Assembly: GCA_026122225.1 (NCBI GenBank) | Contig: JANEZZ010002683.1 | Span: 1,116,001-1,180,000, forward strand | Direction of reading: 5' to 3' | From: Heloderma charlesbogerti | Lineage: Eukaryota > Chordata > Lepidosauria > Squamata > Helodermatidae | Length of the DNA: 64,000 nt | Shown: piece after piece, positions 20,540 to 31,810 of the stretch | How positions within the stretch are numbered: the first letter of the stretch is position 1 | Layout: every line of letters begins with the position of its first letter | Translations under genes and position numbers: made by a program | The notes under the pieces: model-generated | What the model was told of the DNA's origin: nothing | Seen by the model: the letters and a program-made list of their open reading frames with translations, nothing else | Database searches by the model: none

Positions 20540-20815
20540 TCTGCTTCATCTTCTGTATGACAGCCTTTCAGATATTCGAAGATCGCTACCATATCTCCCC
20601 TTCATCTCCTCTTCTCCAGGCTAAACACAGCCTGCTCTTTCAACTGTCCCTCATAAGACTTGGTTTCCAGACCCCTCACCATTCTGGTTGCTCTTCTCTG
20701 TACACACTCCAGTCTGTCAATGTCCTTTTAAATATGTGGTGCCCAGAATTGGACATAATATTCCAAATGCAGCCTGACAAACACACAGTAGAGTGGAACT
20801 ATTACCTCCCGTGAG
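20540..20815 (-). mobile_element. CR1 LINE ORF2 C-terminal part, antisense (split at 20816)
   Basis: On the minus strand this gives the end of CR1 ORF2. The plus strand shows the characteristic antisense text CTCTTCTCCAGGCTAAACAC, AGACCCCTCACCATTCTGG and GTGCCCAGAATTGGACATAA. The CR1 sequence breaks after CTATTACCTCCC (about 20805) and appears to continue at about 22070-22115 (CTTCTGTTAATGCAGCCTAA). A 1.25-kb insertion lies between. Confidence 0.8.
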
Positions 20816-20817
20816 CT

Positions 20818-22068
20818 GGGGGGTGTCTCCACAGTCAATTTGCTGTGAACTGGCTCCGTTTCGAGGTCATTTGGAGTGCATGACGTCATGGCCGTCCTGC
20901 AGCCACCCTGGAGCTTTTCATGGAAAAAAATGGATTTCCTGAGACTACTTTAAGTCCAGTTCTTCTTCTTAAGTTGGGTTCTCTGCAGTATAGCTGTTGC
21001 GTGCCCCAACCCCTGCATTGACCTCAGGTATGCTAGCCCTGCTCAGGGGTGTGCCTTTCACTGTGACCAAGGCATGTTTCCTGTCCCTGTGTTCCCCAGC
21101 ACAAACCAATTAGTGTCTACTCAGAAGTAACTCCCATTGTGGTCAATGAGGCTTGTTCACTGAATGCGCACTTCAGAATTTACAGAGATCCCCCTCAATC
21201 GAAATAGCACGTTTTAAAGCATGAATTCCCTAAAGGCTGTAAAGTGCTATCTTGAAGCTGTGATTCTCCATTGTTTGGTTTCTTGCTGTTCAGAAATAAC
21301 TAATTTGCACCTTCAACCGTGTGCTGCATCAGGCTAGAAAGGGGGCTGGTTTCCCACCCCTGTCTTTCCCAGCACAAAGACATGTGTGTCTACTCAGAAG
21401 TAACTCCCATTGTGGTCAATGAGGCTTGTTCCCAAAATGCGCACTCCAGAAGTTACTGAGATTCCCATGCATCAAAATAATGCATTTTGAAGCCTTAATG
21501 TCAAAGCTGCATGTTACTGATGCTTGCTTCCTTGCTTTTCGGAAGTAATTAATTCACAACTTCAATCCTTTGCAGCATTGGGAGCTTCAGAGGAAAGGAG
21601 AAAGGGGATTAGAAAGGGGCTGGTTGGAGCCACGGTGCTTCAAGTACTCAGAGGGTTAAAAGGCTGTGAAGCACTATGTCAAAGCTGCTTTCTCAGCGTA
21701 AGGGAGTAATTAATGTGAAGCTTAGTTTGTTCTCAGCATTGGGAGCTTCAGGGGAGAAAGAAGGCTGTACCTGTGTTTCTTTAATGTTTGCTTTGGAGTA
21801 ATTAATATGAAGCTTCAATCGTTTGCAGCTTTGGCATCTGTAAGGAAGGATGGGGGAAGCCTCTTGCATTGGTTGATCAGCCCCTGCCAGTCTGATGACG
21901 TTCACTCCAATCCCCCCACCCCACCCAGAAGTATGTTCCTGTAGAGGGACTTAGAATGGTGCAGTGCACTCGTTTGTGGAGATCTGCGTGGACCAAAGCT
22001 GGCTCCTTGAAAAATCCGGGTAAGCCACCATTGGCTTCTTCCATTGTCGTGGAGACACCTCCTTGGAC
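20818..22068. mobile_element. Non-autonomous element with GTGTCTCCAC inverted ends, inserted in CR1
   Basis: Left end GCTGGGGGGTGTCTCCACAG; the right end reads, inverted, AGGAGGTGTCTCCACGACAA. The interior holds two tandem units of about 330 bp, each with GTCTACTCAGAAGTAACTCC (about 21115 and 21378), three later units with GTAATTAAT and GAAGCTTCAATC motifs, and a copy of dispersed repeat X near its right end. The target duplication is not clear. The superfamily is not assignable from these ends. Confidence 0.55.
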
Positions 22069-22115
22069 TCTGTGCTTCTGTTAATGCAGCCTAAGATTGC
22101 ATTAGCCTTTTTTAG
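22069..22115 (-). mobile_element. CR1 remainder, antisense
   Basis: TTCTGTTAATGCAGCCTAAG followed by ATTGCATTAGCC is the antisense CR1 text expected directly after the 20815 breakpoint. It supports the insertion model. Confidence 0.65.
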
Positions 22116-24347
22116 GGTTATATGTTTTCAAGGAATGAGATTTGTGGGGGGAGGAGGTAGGAAAAGAGGTTCTAGGAGACATGGGAAAGGGACTATGTGA
22201 TCATCAGTGGTGTTGTTTTTGCCCATGCCCTGCCTATGAGCTTTAAACAGACACTGAAACTTCATAATGCTTTCTAGCTCATGAAGCACTAGAAGATGAG
22301 AGAAGCGGGGGTGGGGGGGAGGCACTAGAGAGACTGAACTATGGATCAGAAAGTCCCCGGTTCAAATTTTGGCTTTGCTGTGAACTAACCAGATGGCCTT
22401 CGACAAGCCACACTCTTTCAGCCTCCATAGCCCTCCTTCACCTCAAGACTCACCTGCTGTACATTGTTGAAAGGATTACAAGGTAATGTATGTGAAGCAC
22501 TTTGAACACTTGAAAGCACTATAGCAACGTTTTGCACACAAGAACAACATTGCAGTGAATGTTTTAAATGTACCAAATGCCAGCACTGGCGCTCCAGATT
22601 AATTTAGTCAATATCTGAAAACTTGGAGATGCATTCAATTGTCCCAGCAGCCAATCAGGATGAAGCTGGTCACCAAGCAACGGCTTTGAAGTTGCAGACA
22701 TCCTTCCTTATGCTTGGCGTTTCTTTGAGGCAAGTACCTGGCTGGGTCTGTGCGATGTTGTGGCGATGCGCTGTCCCCTATCAAACGTCCAGCCAGACAG
22801 ACTGGCCTTGACCAGGGAAGCAGTGGCAGGCCATCCGTGTGAAGGCTCAGCGGCTCCGAGGCCAGGCTGGATTGTATCCTGGCAGGAAGCTGCTTGCGAC
22901 TGGCTCAATACCACGCTCCTGGTGCCACAAAGCTTTGTTTCCTGGTGACGGGACAGGTCATACACAGCAAGCCCAGCAGAGCAGTGTATGCTTATTATGT
23001 GCCACACAGAGGGAAGGGGTCCATGTGCACAGATGTTTAGCCAGCAGGATACTGGCACAGTCACACAGGCTAATGAGACACCCTGCCAGTCCTTAATGAG
23101 AACAAATGAGGGGCCAGCCAGTGTGGGGAAAAGCTATAATGTATAGACAAAACTCAAGCTACTACGTAATAATCAGAATGCAAGGCAGGCAAAAGTACCT
23201 TGTGGCACAAGCTGAGCTGGGCAGAGCACGGACAATGAGTGCAGGAGGCTAAAGAAGGTGACAGTGAGGCTCCCACATAGAGCTGCTCCTCTAAGAATGT
23301 GATCATATTCCTCTACAGACTGGCCTGATCTGCACCACCCAGACAGAGTACTGACTGCAGCTTCGTCAGTCTTAGATTTTGCACAACTTTCAGTAAAACA
23401 GGGTGGTCCAGGGGCTGCCTTTTAAACCCTTTCTGTGTCTTTTTGTTTGTGTAGGTAGCAGCTGTCCCAAGTGGCTACGAAGTCTGGCTGCCACCTTCCC
23501 CACTGCGCAGGCATTCACAGTGGGGCTGCAAATGCCCCTAGGAGTGACAGCACATGACAATGTGCTGCTTACCCCGGGGGAATTGTATGAAAAAAAGGTG
23601 GCTGCCCCCAGGGCCAGGGCATCCCTTTGCTCCCAGGGCTCATTGCAACCCTGTTTTGCACATGTGCACAGTGGCGATGACAGCAGCAGGATTTTATAGC
23701 TCCTTACCTACAAAGATGGAGAATGTTTTAAAAGGCAGCCCTGCTCAGACCACTTCATATTCCTGTTAAGCACATTTTTCAGTAATTGTTTTGGGAAAGA
23801 TTTTTTAAATCACAAATGGAAATGGAAACAGAGCAGAACAGACTTAAGCATGAACACGTGCAAAGTGACATGAAACGGAAGCAGACTAATACGTGCATTG
23901 CAAGTCTTTTTCATGTGTGGCGTCGTTCCATTTGGAGCCTTGGCTTTAGCAACTCTCTGGAATTTCTGCTCAGCTCTAGTGACTGGGAGTGCTTCCAGAA
24001 GGGGTTTTTCTTCTGCAATTACACTGCCTCGTTCACAGAATGTTATTGGGGTGGGGGCAAACAATGTTGCCCTCAATTTGTAGTCTTCCTGTTTTCTCCT
24101 ACTTGAAAAAAAAATCTCCTAAGGAAGAAAAGATGGAATTGCAGCACGCCTTTTAATTGTTAGTGAAAGAACTCTCCATCTAGGTACTCCATGCTGTAAG
24201 CCACTAAGAGAACTTTTTTCTGGGCTGCATATAGATATTTTAAATAAACATTAAAAAATCCCCAGTTACTTTAGTGTATGTCCACATTATACATCCAGCC
24301 TCACTGATAACCTTACTCAAGTTCCTTAGCCTGTCACATCTCCCAAC
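22116..24347. other. Mostly unassigned DNA
   Basis: Apart from the MIR-like SINE at 22330-22530 I see no repeat or gene I can name. The open frames (up to 118 codons) have no recognisable motif. Confidence 0.5.
22330..22530 (+). repeat. MIR/CORE-SINE-like ancient SINE
   Basis: A box-B-like CCCGGTTCAAATTTT near 22356 is followed by GACCTTGGGC-like DNA (GCCTTCGACAAGCC), CTCAGCCTC-like text, and the ending GTGAAGCACTTTGAACACTT plus GAAAGCACTATAG. That order is typical of MIR-type SINEs shared across amniotes. It is strongly diverged. Confidence 0.6.
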
Positions 24348-25070
24348 TAGGGATGTCAGAGAATTTCTCCACGAATCTCGGGGAGGCCGAATGCCAGCGC
24401 ATTCAGCCCCCCGAAATTGGTGGAGAAACGATCTCCCCCCCCCCCGGGATGGGACTTACCTTGCTCGAATGTCCCTGGCGGCGGCAGCTCCGGCGGCGGT
24501 TTGGCGGCGGTTCGGCGGCGGCTAGTCTTCCGACCGGCCGCCAACACTACCATTTCCAAGTAAAACAAACAAACAAACGTGATAGGCTACGTAAATGTTT
24601 ACGTAGCCTATCACGGCTGGCTTTAAAAAAAAAAAGCGCGTACACAAATGGCGGCGCCCATGGGCCCTTATTTTCGTTGCGTTGCCCTTATTTTCGCCGT
24701 AGTCTACGTAAACGTTTACGTAGACTACACGTGCCACAATAAGGAACGCAAAAGCGTACGCGCTTTTTTTTTTTTTAAGTCAGCCGTGATATCACGGCTG
24801 ACTGCAGGGACGCAAACGGCGGCGGCTACGGCCACCGCCATTTGCGTCCCGGCAGGAGACGAGGTTTCGCAGCCGGAGGGATGGGGCACCTCCCCCCCGG
24901 CCAGAATTTCGGCGGGGAGGGACGGGGCGCCTCCCCCCCGGCCAGAATTTTGGCAGGGAGGGACGGGGCACCTCCCCCCCCGGCCAGAATTTCAGGGGGA
25001 GGGACGGAGCGCCTCCCCCCCACCGCGAAGCAAGCTTCGGGATCAGGTAAGTGACTTTCGTCCATCCCTA
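24348..25070 (+). mobile_element. Palindromic hAT-like element (A left, B right)
   Basis: Starts TAGGGATGTCAGAGAATTTC and ends CAGGTAAGTGACTTTCGTCC plus ATCCCTA, flanked by perfect CTCCCAAC duplications (24340-24347, 25071-25078). It has one intact GTGATAGGCTACGTAAATG palindrome. The macro-palindrome at about 24635-24765 has lost large parts of both arms, yet TAGTCTACGTAAACG remains. Near 24783-24800 a GTGATATCACGG scar shows a palindrome collapsed by deletion of its middle. The B arm holds three imperfect direct repeats of GAATTTCGGCGGGGAGGGAC type. Confidence 0.92.
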
Positions 25071-25839
25071 CTCCCAACAATGAGAACTCACAGTCACACC
25101 CTTTCTAACAAAATCTTCCCCTCGATATTGTCATATACACATCTTATCTGAAACTTTAGTATGTTCCCAGCTTCCGCTGGAAATCCCCCCTCCCAATGCG
25201 AGAATGATTCAAGCATTCTGGTCACTAATATCAGATGGATGTCATGTTGCACACTTCAGTTATTAGACATTTAAAAGGCCATGTTTATTCTATAATAATA
25301 AGCACGGTTAAGGCTGGAGGAGTCTGACTGACTTCTTCTATTACAAAGGCTAAATGTTCTGTTAATAATATCCACATGGTTTATTCAAACTGTCTGAAAT
25401 TTGGTATGAACTATCTATGTAGAGATGCCATACAGTGGCCAAATTTCAGACAGATCCATTGGGAAATGGTGAAGATATAGCAGTTTAAAGAATTCCACTA
25501 CTTGGGCAAACTGGTTTACCACTCTTCTTTGCCCAGACGTAAAATACCTTCCCTTTTCCCCCTTTACCTCTTTGAATACATCCAAATATTCCAGGAAATT
25601 GCAAGTACCAATTATTAATTTAAATGGGGAATTTAAAAGTTGCATCATAAAGATGCAATGAGTTTTCACAAAAAGAGGAAGTGCAACTCCTTCATGTGGA
25701 TTTAAGACAGGGCAAGCAACCCTGCAATGTTTAGGCAAGGGGAAGCCTCTTTCTTAAACAAACATGGCTGCCACCTGGCAGGCAAGGAAGATTATAGCTT
25801 TGAAGCAAGGGCATTGCGGATGGGGGAAGAGGGGTGGCA

Positions 25840-25902
<63 letters not shown>

Positions 25903-26157
25903 TGGGTGCTTCCAGATGAGGTTTTTACCGTACCATCGTCCTGCTGAATTCATTGAATGTTATGATGATATCTTCCACTCATAACCTTCCGCTTCGTCTG
26001 TCTTACCATGAAAAACCTCTTTAGGGAAAAAAGATGGGATTGCTGGCCAAGGTTTTCTGAATGGTAGCACTAGCAGCCCTCCATCTTCTGGAAGCACCCA
26101 TTATAGGTAGGGATGGGAAAAGTTGGATGGAATACTTGTGGTGGAGGGGTCTCTCAC
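25071..26157. other. Unassigned DNA with a (TG)n(AG)n microsatellite
   Basis: A (TG)n run passes directly into an (AG)n run at 25843-25899. GCCAAATTTCAGACAGATCC at about 25438 resembles an old dispersed repeat also hinted at near 61878. No gene is recognisable. Confidence 0.5.
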
Positions 26158-26345
26158 TGGCTGGGTTCACACAACACGCTAACCCATGATGGTTTATTCT
26201 CCAGAACAACCCATGATGGGCTAGCATGTTGTCCGTGGGATGTTCCCCCCGCTCCCTGGTGGGTTATTCCCCCAAATAAGCCACCCTGAGAAGCCACATT
26301 CTACAGGAAGGGTTATTTTACCTGTGGTGGGTTAGCGTGTTGTTT
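26158..26345. repeat. Foldback repeat with CACACAACACGCTAACCC ends
   Basis: Left end GGGTTCACACAACACGCTAA, right part GGGTTAGCGTGTTGTTTGC in inverse orientation. It shares text with the larger copy at 43005-43390. No reading frame. Confidence 0.6.
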
Positions 26346-26764
26346 GCGCAGGTTACGAAGATCGCCTACAGAACTGCTCATCAAGAGTGGTAAAAAATGC
26401 TGCTGCTCCTCTGCTTCTTTGAAGCGATCTCTATTCCCACCACAAAGAAAGCTGGGATAGCTGCCCAGCTAGGCAGGAGGACTACAGGACGAGGAGGGGC
26501 AAGGTGTGTGTGTGTGAAATAAACTACTCTGTGTAGCTTCTTTGCCTGATTGTCTGATGGGAGCACAGTAGATTGTTTGCATAACCACCCACCCAGTGTA
26601 GCTTGCCACCCACCATGCGTTAGCATGATGTGTAAAACTAGCCTATGAGTGTGAAGTGCTTGTGGGCAGATTTGGGGCGTATCGTATGTGAAATGTTTTA
26701 TGTAATGTGCCTGAAAGAAGTTAGATCTAGAGTGATTGGGACCCAGACCACTCAGAGAGATCTT

Positions 26765-27003
26765 ATATATTTATTTATTACATTTATATCCCGCCTTTTT
26801 TCCTCTTGCAAGGAACCCAAGGCGGCTTACATTATCCTCCTCCTCTCCACTTTATCCTCCCAACAACAACCCTGTGAGGTAGGCTAGGCTGAGAGTCTGT
26901 GACTGGCCTAAAGTCACGGTGAGCCTCCATGGCTGAGTGGGGACTAGAACCCAGATCTCCCGACTCCCAGTCCAACACTCTAGCCACTACACCACACTGA
27001 CTC
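26765..27003 (-). repeat. Sauria-type tRNA-derived SINE
   Basis: On the minus strand the head reads AGTGTGGTGTAGTGGCTAGA and AGTGTTGGACTGGGAGTCGG, which carry tRNA-like A and B boxes (GGGTTCTAGTCCCC for B). The body has GTCACAGACTCTCAGCCTAG and CTACCTCACAGGGTTGTTG, then AAGCCGCCTTGGGTTCC and a TATAAATGTAATAAATAAAT tail. This SINE family is characteristic of squamate reptiles and is the main clue to the organism. Confidence 0.85.
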
Positions 27004-27710
27004 TTGATGGCTAAGAGACTCACTACATGTTATGTTAATAGAATGGCTTTTAGCCACATCAGGCTTTTTTTAATTAATCCTAGGCATCGGCAGGGGCAAT
27101 GATTTCCAGCTGGACTGCAGCATGTAGGGAAGGGAGGTGTAACGCTTTCCTCCTCAGTTGTGATTCCAGCGAATGGGAGCTTTTCCTCCTAACTGCAGCA
27201 TGGGGGGGGGTGGAGTGGTGGGGATTGAGAGGCCATTCATCTCTAATCCCTCAACCACTATCAACAGGACACAATAAAATAGACAGGAAAGTTTTAACTG
27301 AATGCACAGGATCTGTGAACAATCTCAATGGCACCTTGTCCCTCCACACTGGCTGGTGTTGCAGCTGCATTTTATTGTAAATCTAATTACAACAAATCAG
27401 GTCTGAAAAAACTTGGAGGACCACATAGAAAAGCCTGAACTGCAACAAACTGAGCATCTCTACATCAGCCTAAAATCCTTATTTAAAATGGGGCTTTCTG
27501 CTTCCATTTTAAATGCAGGATCACGACGGACTGCCTTTGCACGCCCTTCCTCCCCCGCCCTTTCCCTTCCTTTCCCCCCTGATCTGAGTCTTCCATATGT
27601 TTCATTGGTCTAGCTCCTCTTATTGTGGGTTGTCCTCTTTTCACGGAGGGAACTCAAGCAGATAACTCATTGATCTCCAATATTTTTAAAAATAGAATAA
27701 ATGTCATTTC
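27004..27710. other. No recognisable gene
   Basis: Non-coding DNA with a pyrimidine-rich patch near 27540-27590. No open frame with motifs and no clear repeat. Confidence 0.5.
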
Positions 27711-28145
27711 GTGCAGGAGACACCCTGGAGGTTAACGATGTCATTTAAAGGACCCGCAAACTTCCGTGAGTAACCAATCTCAATAGCAGGATAAAAGCTC
27801 CGTGTGAAGAAGCCCACTGACAATAATGTTGTCTGGATCCTGTATAAAAGTAAGTGAGGAATGGCAATTCCAGAAGAAAGGGTGAAAGCAATTTTGGGGA
27901 GATCTTCACAACAATGAAATGAGAAGCACGTTGGAGTATTACCTGGATTTTCATGGAATCGGCTTTGGTCCATCAAGGACACATGAAGCAAGATAAGCTG
28001 AGTGTACTGTACCTTTAAAATCCTGTTTTCAGGGATCACACAGTGCTTGAAAGAAACATACTTCCGGGGGGGGGGGGAGTAGAACTGAACATTATCAAAT
28101 GGGCAGGGGCTGCTCAACCAATGAGAGAGGCTTGTTTCCCGCTCC
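27711..28145 (-). repeat. Dispersed repeats Y and X, inverse orientation
   Basis: 27711-27800 matches repeat Y (TTAAAGGACCCGCAAACTTC). 27890-28145 matches repeat X in reverse complement (AGTATTACCTGGATTTTCAT, GGACACATGAAGCAAG, AACCAATGAGAGAGGCTTG). The two modules lie side by side here, which suggests X and Y are parts of one non-autonomous element family. Confidence 0.6.
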
Positions 28146-29895
28146 TGTCCAGGCTCCCCCCGCTACTACAGTATTGTGAATAGAGAGAAACTAGTTCACA
28201 ATTCTGAAGGATCCCCCCTGCTACTACATTATCTCCCTTCCTTTTCCCCAGTGTGTGCACTTTTGCCTTGAGAAGCCAAAATCCCTGATTCTCAAGTGCA
28301 GCATCTGAAGGCTTCCCCTGAGAGCACCCCCCCATTTTACCCCATTCCAGCACTCTGCCACGGAGTTATTGTTTCCACCACCACCCTTCTCCCTTTTTTC
28401 TTCTGCCTAATCGCAATGAGAAGCTCCTGTAAACAAAAAAAAATCATTATTGCAATAAAGCAGTAGGGACTCTACATAACAACAAAGAAATGACTTTACA
28501 TCAGAGAAACTACAGAACATCAAAGAAGCACAGCATCGCAATAGTGATTTAAGAGAGCATTGGAGAAGCGAAAGAGCACTTTAGGGCAAGTTACTAAAGT
28601 TAGCCTTTAACCCTTTAGCAAAATACCATGGCTCCAAATGCATAGAGATACGTTAAAGATTCACTGCAGGGGAGCGAGATTTATTTCTTACTTCTGAATA
28701 AACATGCACAGAAAGGGGGGTATATTAAGATTAAAAGCAGGCTACCTAAGGTGAATGAGCATCCCCACTACTGCAGTAATATGAGTGGTCACTGCTGCGC
28801 CCCTGGGGATTTTCTCAATGAGAAAAGCTACTTCGATTGGGGAAAGAAGAGGGAATGGGGCGTCCCACCCCCTTGACCATGTCACTGCCAGGTCAAAGAT
28901 GCACACCCAGGATTTAATGTGTGTGTGTGGGGGGGACATGGCACACTGTGGTAAAACTGCCAGGGAACCATTGCCAGTCAAAAAAGTCAGTGTAAAAGGA
29001 GTTTCAGAAAATGCAGCTTTTCAAGAGGGAAGCAGCTGGGTGGCAGCGGATTGGTTACAATATCATCGGTCACAAAGGAACTCAGACTGCTCTAACTTCG
29101 CACCAAATCACTCATGAAGATGGCCCCCAAAAGAATAGAGTTTGGAAAAGGATTTTGACACCCCCTCCCACCCCCACACAAGGATGCCACAGGGAAAGGG
29201 TTAATGTGATATTTCAACAATAAAGCAGGGGATATGCAGCTGGAACAGGGACATGACATTAAATCTCTATGCAGATGAAATCATCCCTGAGTATAGTTCC
29301 AGTGAAAAGGACATTGACAAATTAGAGAGAACGTGAAGAGCAAGAGTGATCTTATGGCTGAAAATCTCTCACCTTTAACATTGCAGGCTTAAGAACTGAA
29401 TTCTACTGGCTTTATATCCAAGAGAAACTAAGAATTTGATCATGATCTTTCAGGGAGAAACAATCTGGTGATGGACAGGTTGTTACTCAAGCAAGAAAAA
29501 CAGTGTGATAAGACCCAGAAGCTGGAAGTTGAAGTTAGAAAGTTCAAGCTGGAAATAAAGCAAGGGTAATTAACCAGTGAAACAACTTGACTAGGGATTT
29601 GGTGGCGTCTCTGTCACTTGATAATAAATCCAGATTTGGTGTTTCTATCTAAGGAATATACATTATAGCTCAGTCAGAGTAACATTTGATTTACTGATGG
29701 ACCTCTTTTTTGTTTGGTTATTTTTTACAGCAATCACAGCAGCAAACAGAACTTTTAGTCATGCCCAAGATGGAAGTGAAGGGTACACCATGTAGGATTG
29801 CTGTGATTGATTCAGTAGTATATTCAGGTTACTTGAGGACCCCTCTTCCTTTCTGACAAGAATACCACACTGAAAATACAGGGGAAAATATATGT
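28146..29895. other. No recognisable gene
   Basis: Mixed DNA with an A-run near 28433. Open frames of 79-110 codons overlap on both strands and show no motif. Confidence 0.5.
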
Positions 29896-29903
29896 CCCTG
29901 GAT

Positions 29904-30786
29904 TAGGGATGTACGAAAGTGACTTACCTTTCGCGGATTATGTTGATTGGGGGGGGAGGCGTTCCGTCCCTCCCCCCGGAATCCTGGACAGGGGGGGAAG
30001 CGATCCGTTCCGGAATCCTCGATGGCCGGCTGCGCTCCGCAGCAGCTCCGCAGAGCAGCCGGCCAGGCCCAGCCCAGCCCAGAGCCGTCTGCAGCCGGAT
30101 TTCTGGCCGCAGAGGGCTCGGGGGGGGGGAAACAACCCGTGTACACAAATGGTGGCGGCTATGGCTGCCGCCATTTGCATTCCTTATTTTTGGCCGTCTG
30201 AATCTACGTAAATATTTACGTAGACTATGACGGCGAAAATAAAGGGGAACGCAAATAGCGTAGCGGGCACTATTTGCGTCCCTTTTTGATTCACCGTTTT
30301 AGCAAACGTAAATCTTTACGTAGGCTAAAACAGCGAATCAAAAAGGGACGCAAATAGCGCCCGCTACGCTATTTGCGTTCCCCTTTATTTTCGCTGTCAT
30401 AGCCTACGTAAATATTTACATAGATTCAGACGGCCAAAAATAAGGAACACAAATGGCGGCGGCCGTAGCCGCCACCATTTGCGTACGCGGTTTTGTTTTT
30501 GTTTCTAAACCAACCCAGCCATGATAGGCTACATAAATGTTTACGTAGTCTATCATATCTTTTTTTTTTTTTAACAAGACTGCAAATGGCGGTGGCGGCA
30601 GCCGGTGAGAAGACCAGCTGCCGCAGCTGCCGCCATCAAAGCCACCGCTGGAGCCGCCACCTCCCGGAAGATCCACCCCAAGTAAGTCTCGTCCCAGGGG
30701 GGATCCACAGGGGGCGGGGGGTGGCAGGCCATTCCTCCACGGAGTTCGGGGGGCCGAATCCGTGGCGGAATTCTCTGACATCCCTA
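29904..30786 (-). mobile_element. Palindromic hAT-like element, large subfamily (B left, A right)
   Basis: Starts TAGGGATGTACGAAAGTGAC and ends GGCGGAATTCTCTGACATCC plus CTA, flanked by perfect CCCTGGAT duplications (29896-29903, 30787-30794). The expanded macro-palindrome runs about 30140-30489, centred near 30313 on GTTTTAGCAAACGTAAATC. The mirrored order is GCAAATGGTGG, TCTACGTAAATATTTACG, GCAAATAGCG, the GATTCACCG connector and the centre. Donor-like CCCCAAGTAAGTCTCG lies at about 30676. Confidence 0.95.
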
Positions 30787-30941
30787 CCCTGGATTGCTGT
30801 GAAGCAAAACTGGAGAAAGCTGAGTTCAAATCAAACCAGAGATGGGAAGAATGATATCCCCTCCTCCAATCTGAGGTGTGGAGATGGATTTATGTGCAAC
30901 ATCCTGAGCATTAATGTGTGTCAACTGAAGTTTATAGTATC

Positions 30942-31802
30942 TAGGGATGTCAAAGAATTCCGCGATGGATCTCGGTGAGGCTGAATGCCAGTGCATTCGG
31001 CCCCCCAAAATCCGTCGCGGAATGAAGCCCCTGCCCCCCCACGAAAGGCGCGCGGAACGAAGTCCCCTCCTCCCCCACCCCACAAAAGGCGCACGAAATG
31101 GAGCACTTACCTGCTCCCATCCGCGCTGCATTGCGAATTGCAGCTGTCCTGGCTGCCATTCTCTTCCTCCTCTTCCTAGCTGTGATAGGCTACGTAAATA
31201 CTTACGTAGCCTATCATGGCTAATGCAGGGACGCCATTTGTGTCCCTGCGGAGGCTGTGATAGGCTACATAAGTATTTACATAGCCTATCACGGCAGGGC
31301 AGGGGGAAACCCCAGCGTACGCAAATGGCGGCAGCTACCGCCATTTGCTTATGCTGGGTTTTTTTTCCCCCTGCCATGATAGGCTATGTAAGCATTTACG
31401 TAGCCTACCACGGCAGGGGGGAAAAAACGCCAGCGTATGCAAATGGCGGTAGCCGCCGCCATTTGCGTACGCTGGGTTTTTCCCCCCCTGCTGTGATAGG
31501 CTACATAAGTATTTGCGTAGTCTATCACAGCTCAATACAGGGTCGCAAATGGTGGCGGCTATGACAGTCGCCATTTGCGTCCCTGCAGGGCTGCCCAGCG
31601 GCCAGATGTCTGGCTGCGGGCGGCTGGAGCCAGTCGGCAGCTCCGCGGCTTGGCTGCAGAGCACAGCCGGCCAGGCAGGATTCCAGGGGGAGGCACGGAG
31701 CGCCTCCCCCCCCGTCGAGGATTCCAGGGGGAGGGACGGAGTGCCTCCCCCCCACCGTGGATGCCCCTGCGCGGAGCCAGGTAAGGGATTCGTGCATCCC
31801 TA
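30942..31802 (+). mobile_element. Palindromic hAT-like element, alternating subfamily (A left, B right)
   Basis: Starts TAGGGATGTCAAAGAATTCC and ends CAGGTAAGGGATTCGTGCAT plus CCCTA, with perfect ATAGTATC duplications (30934-30941, 31803-31810). It lies 155 bp from the previous copy and in opposite orientation. The A arm has two extra CGAAAGGCGC/AAAAGGCGCACGAAATGG direct units. Then GTGATAGGCTACGTAAATAC-type palindromes (five) alternate with GCAAATGGCGG types. It is closely related to the copies at 40733 and 13305. Confidence 0.95.
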
Positions 31803-31810
31803 ATAGTATC

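Noticed and set aside
26107..26130. TAGGGATGGG as a further hAT-family start
   Set aside because: No A or B arm follows, no palindrome and no matching right end.
30947..31564. Open frame of 205 codons with repeated DRLRKYLRSLS words
   Set aside because: The repeated peptide is the translation of the GTGATAGGCTACGTAAAT palindromes, which recur in frame. It is not a leucine-rich protein.
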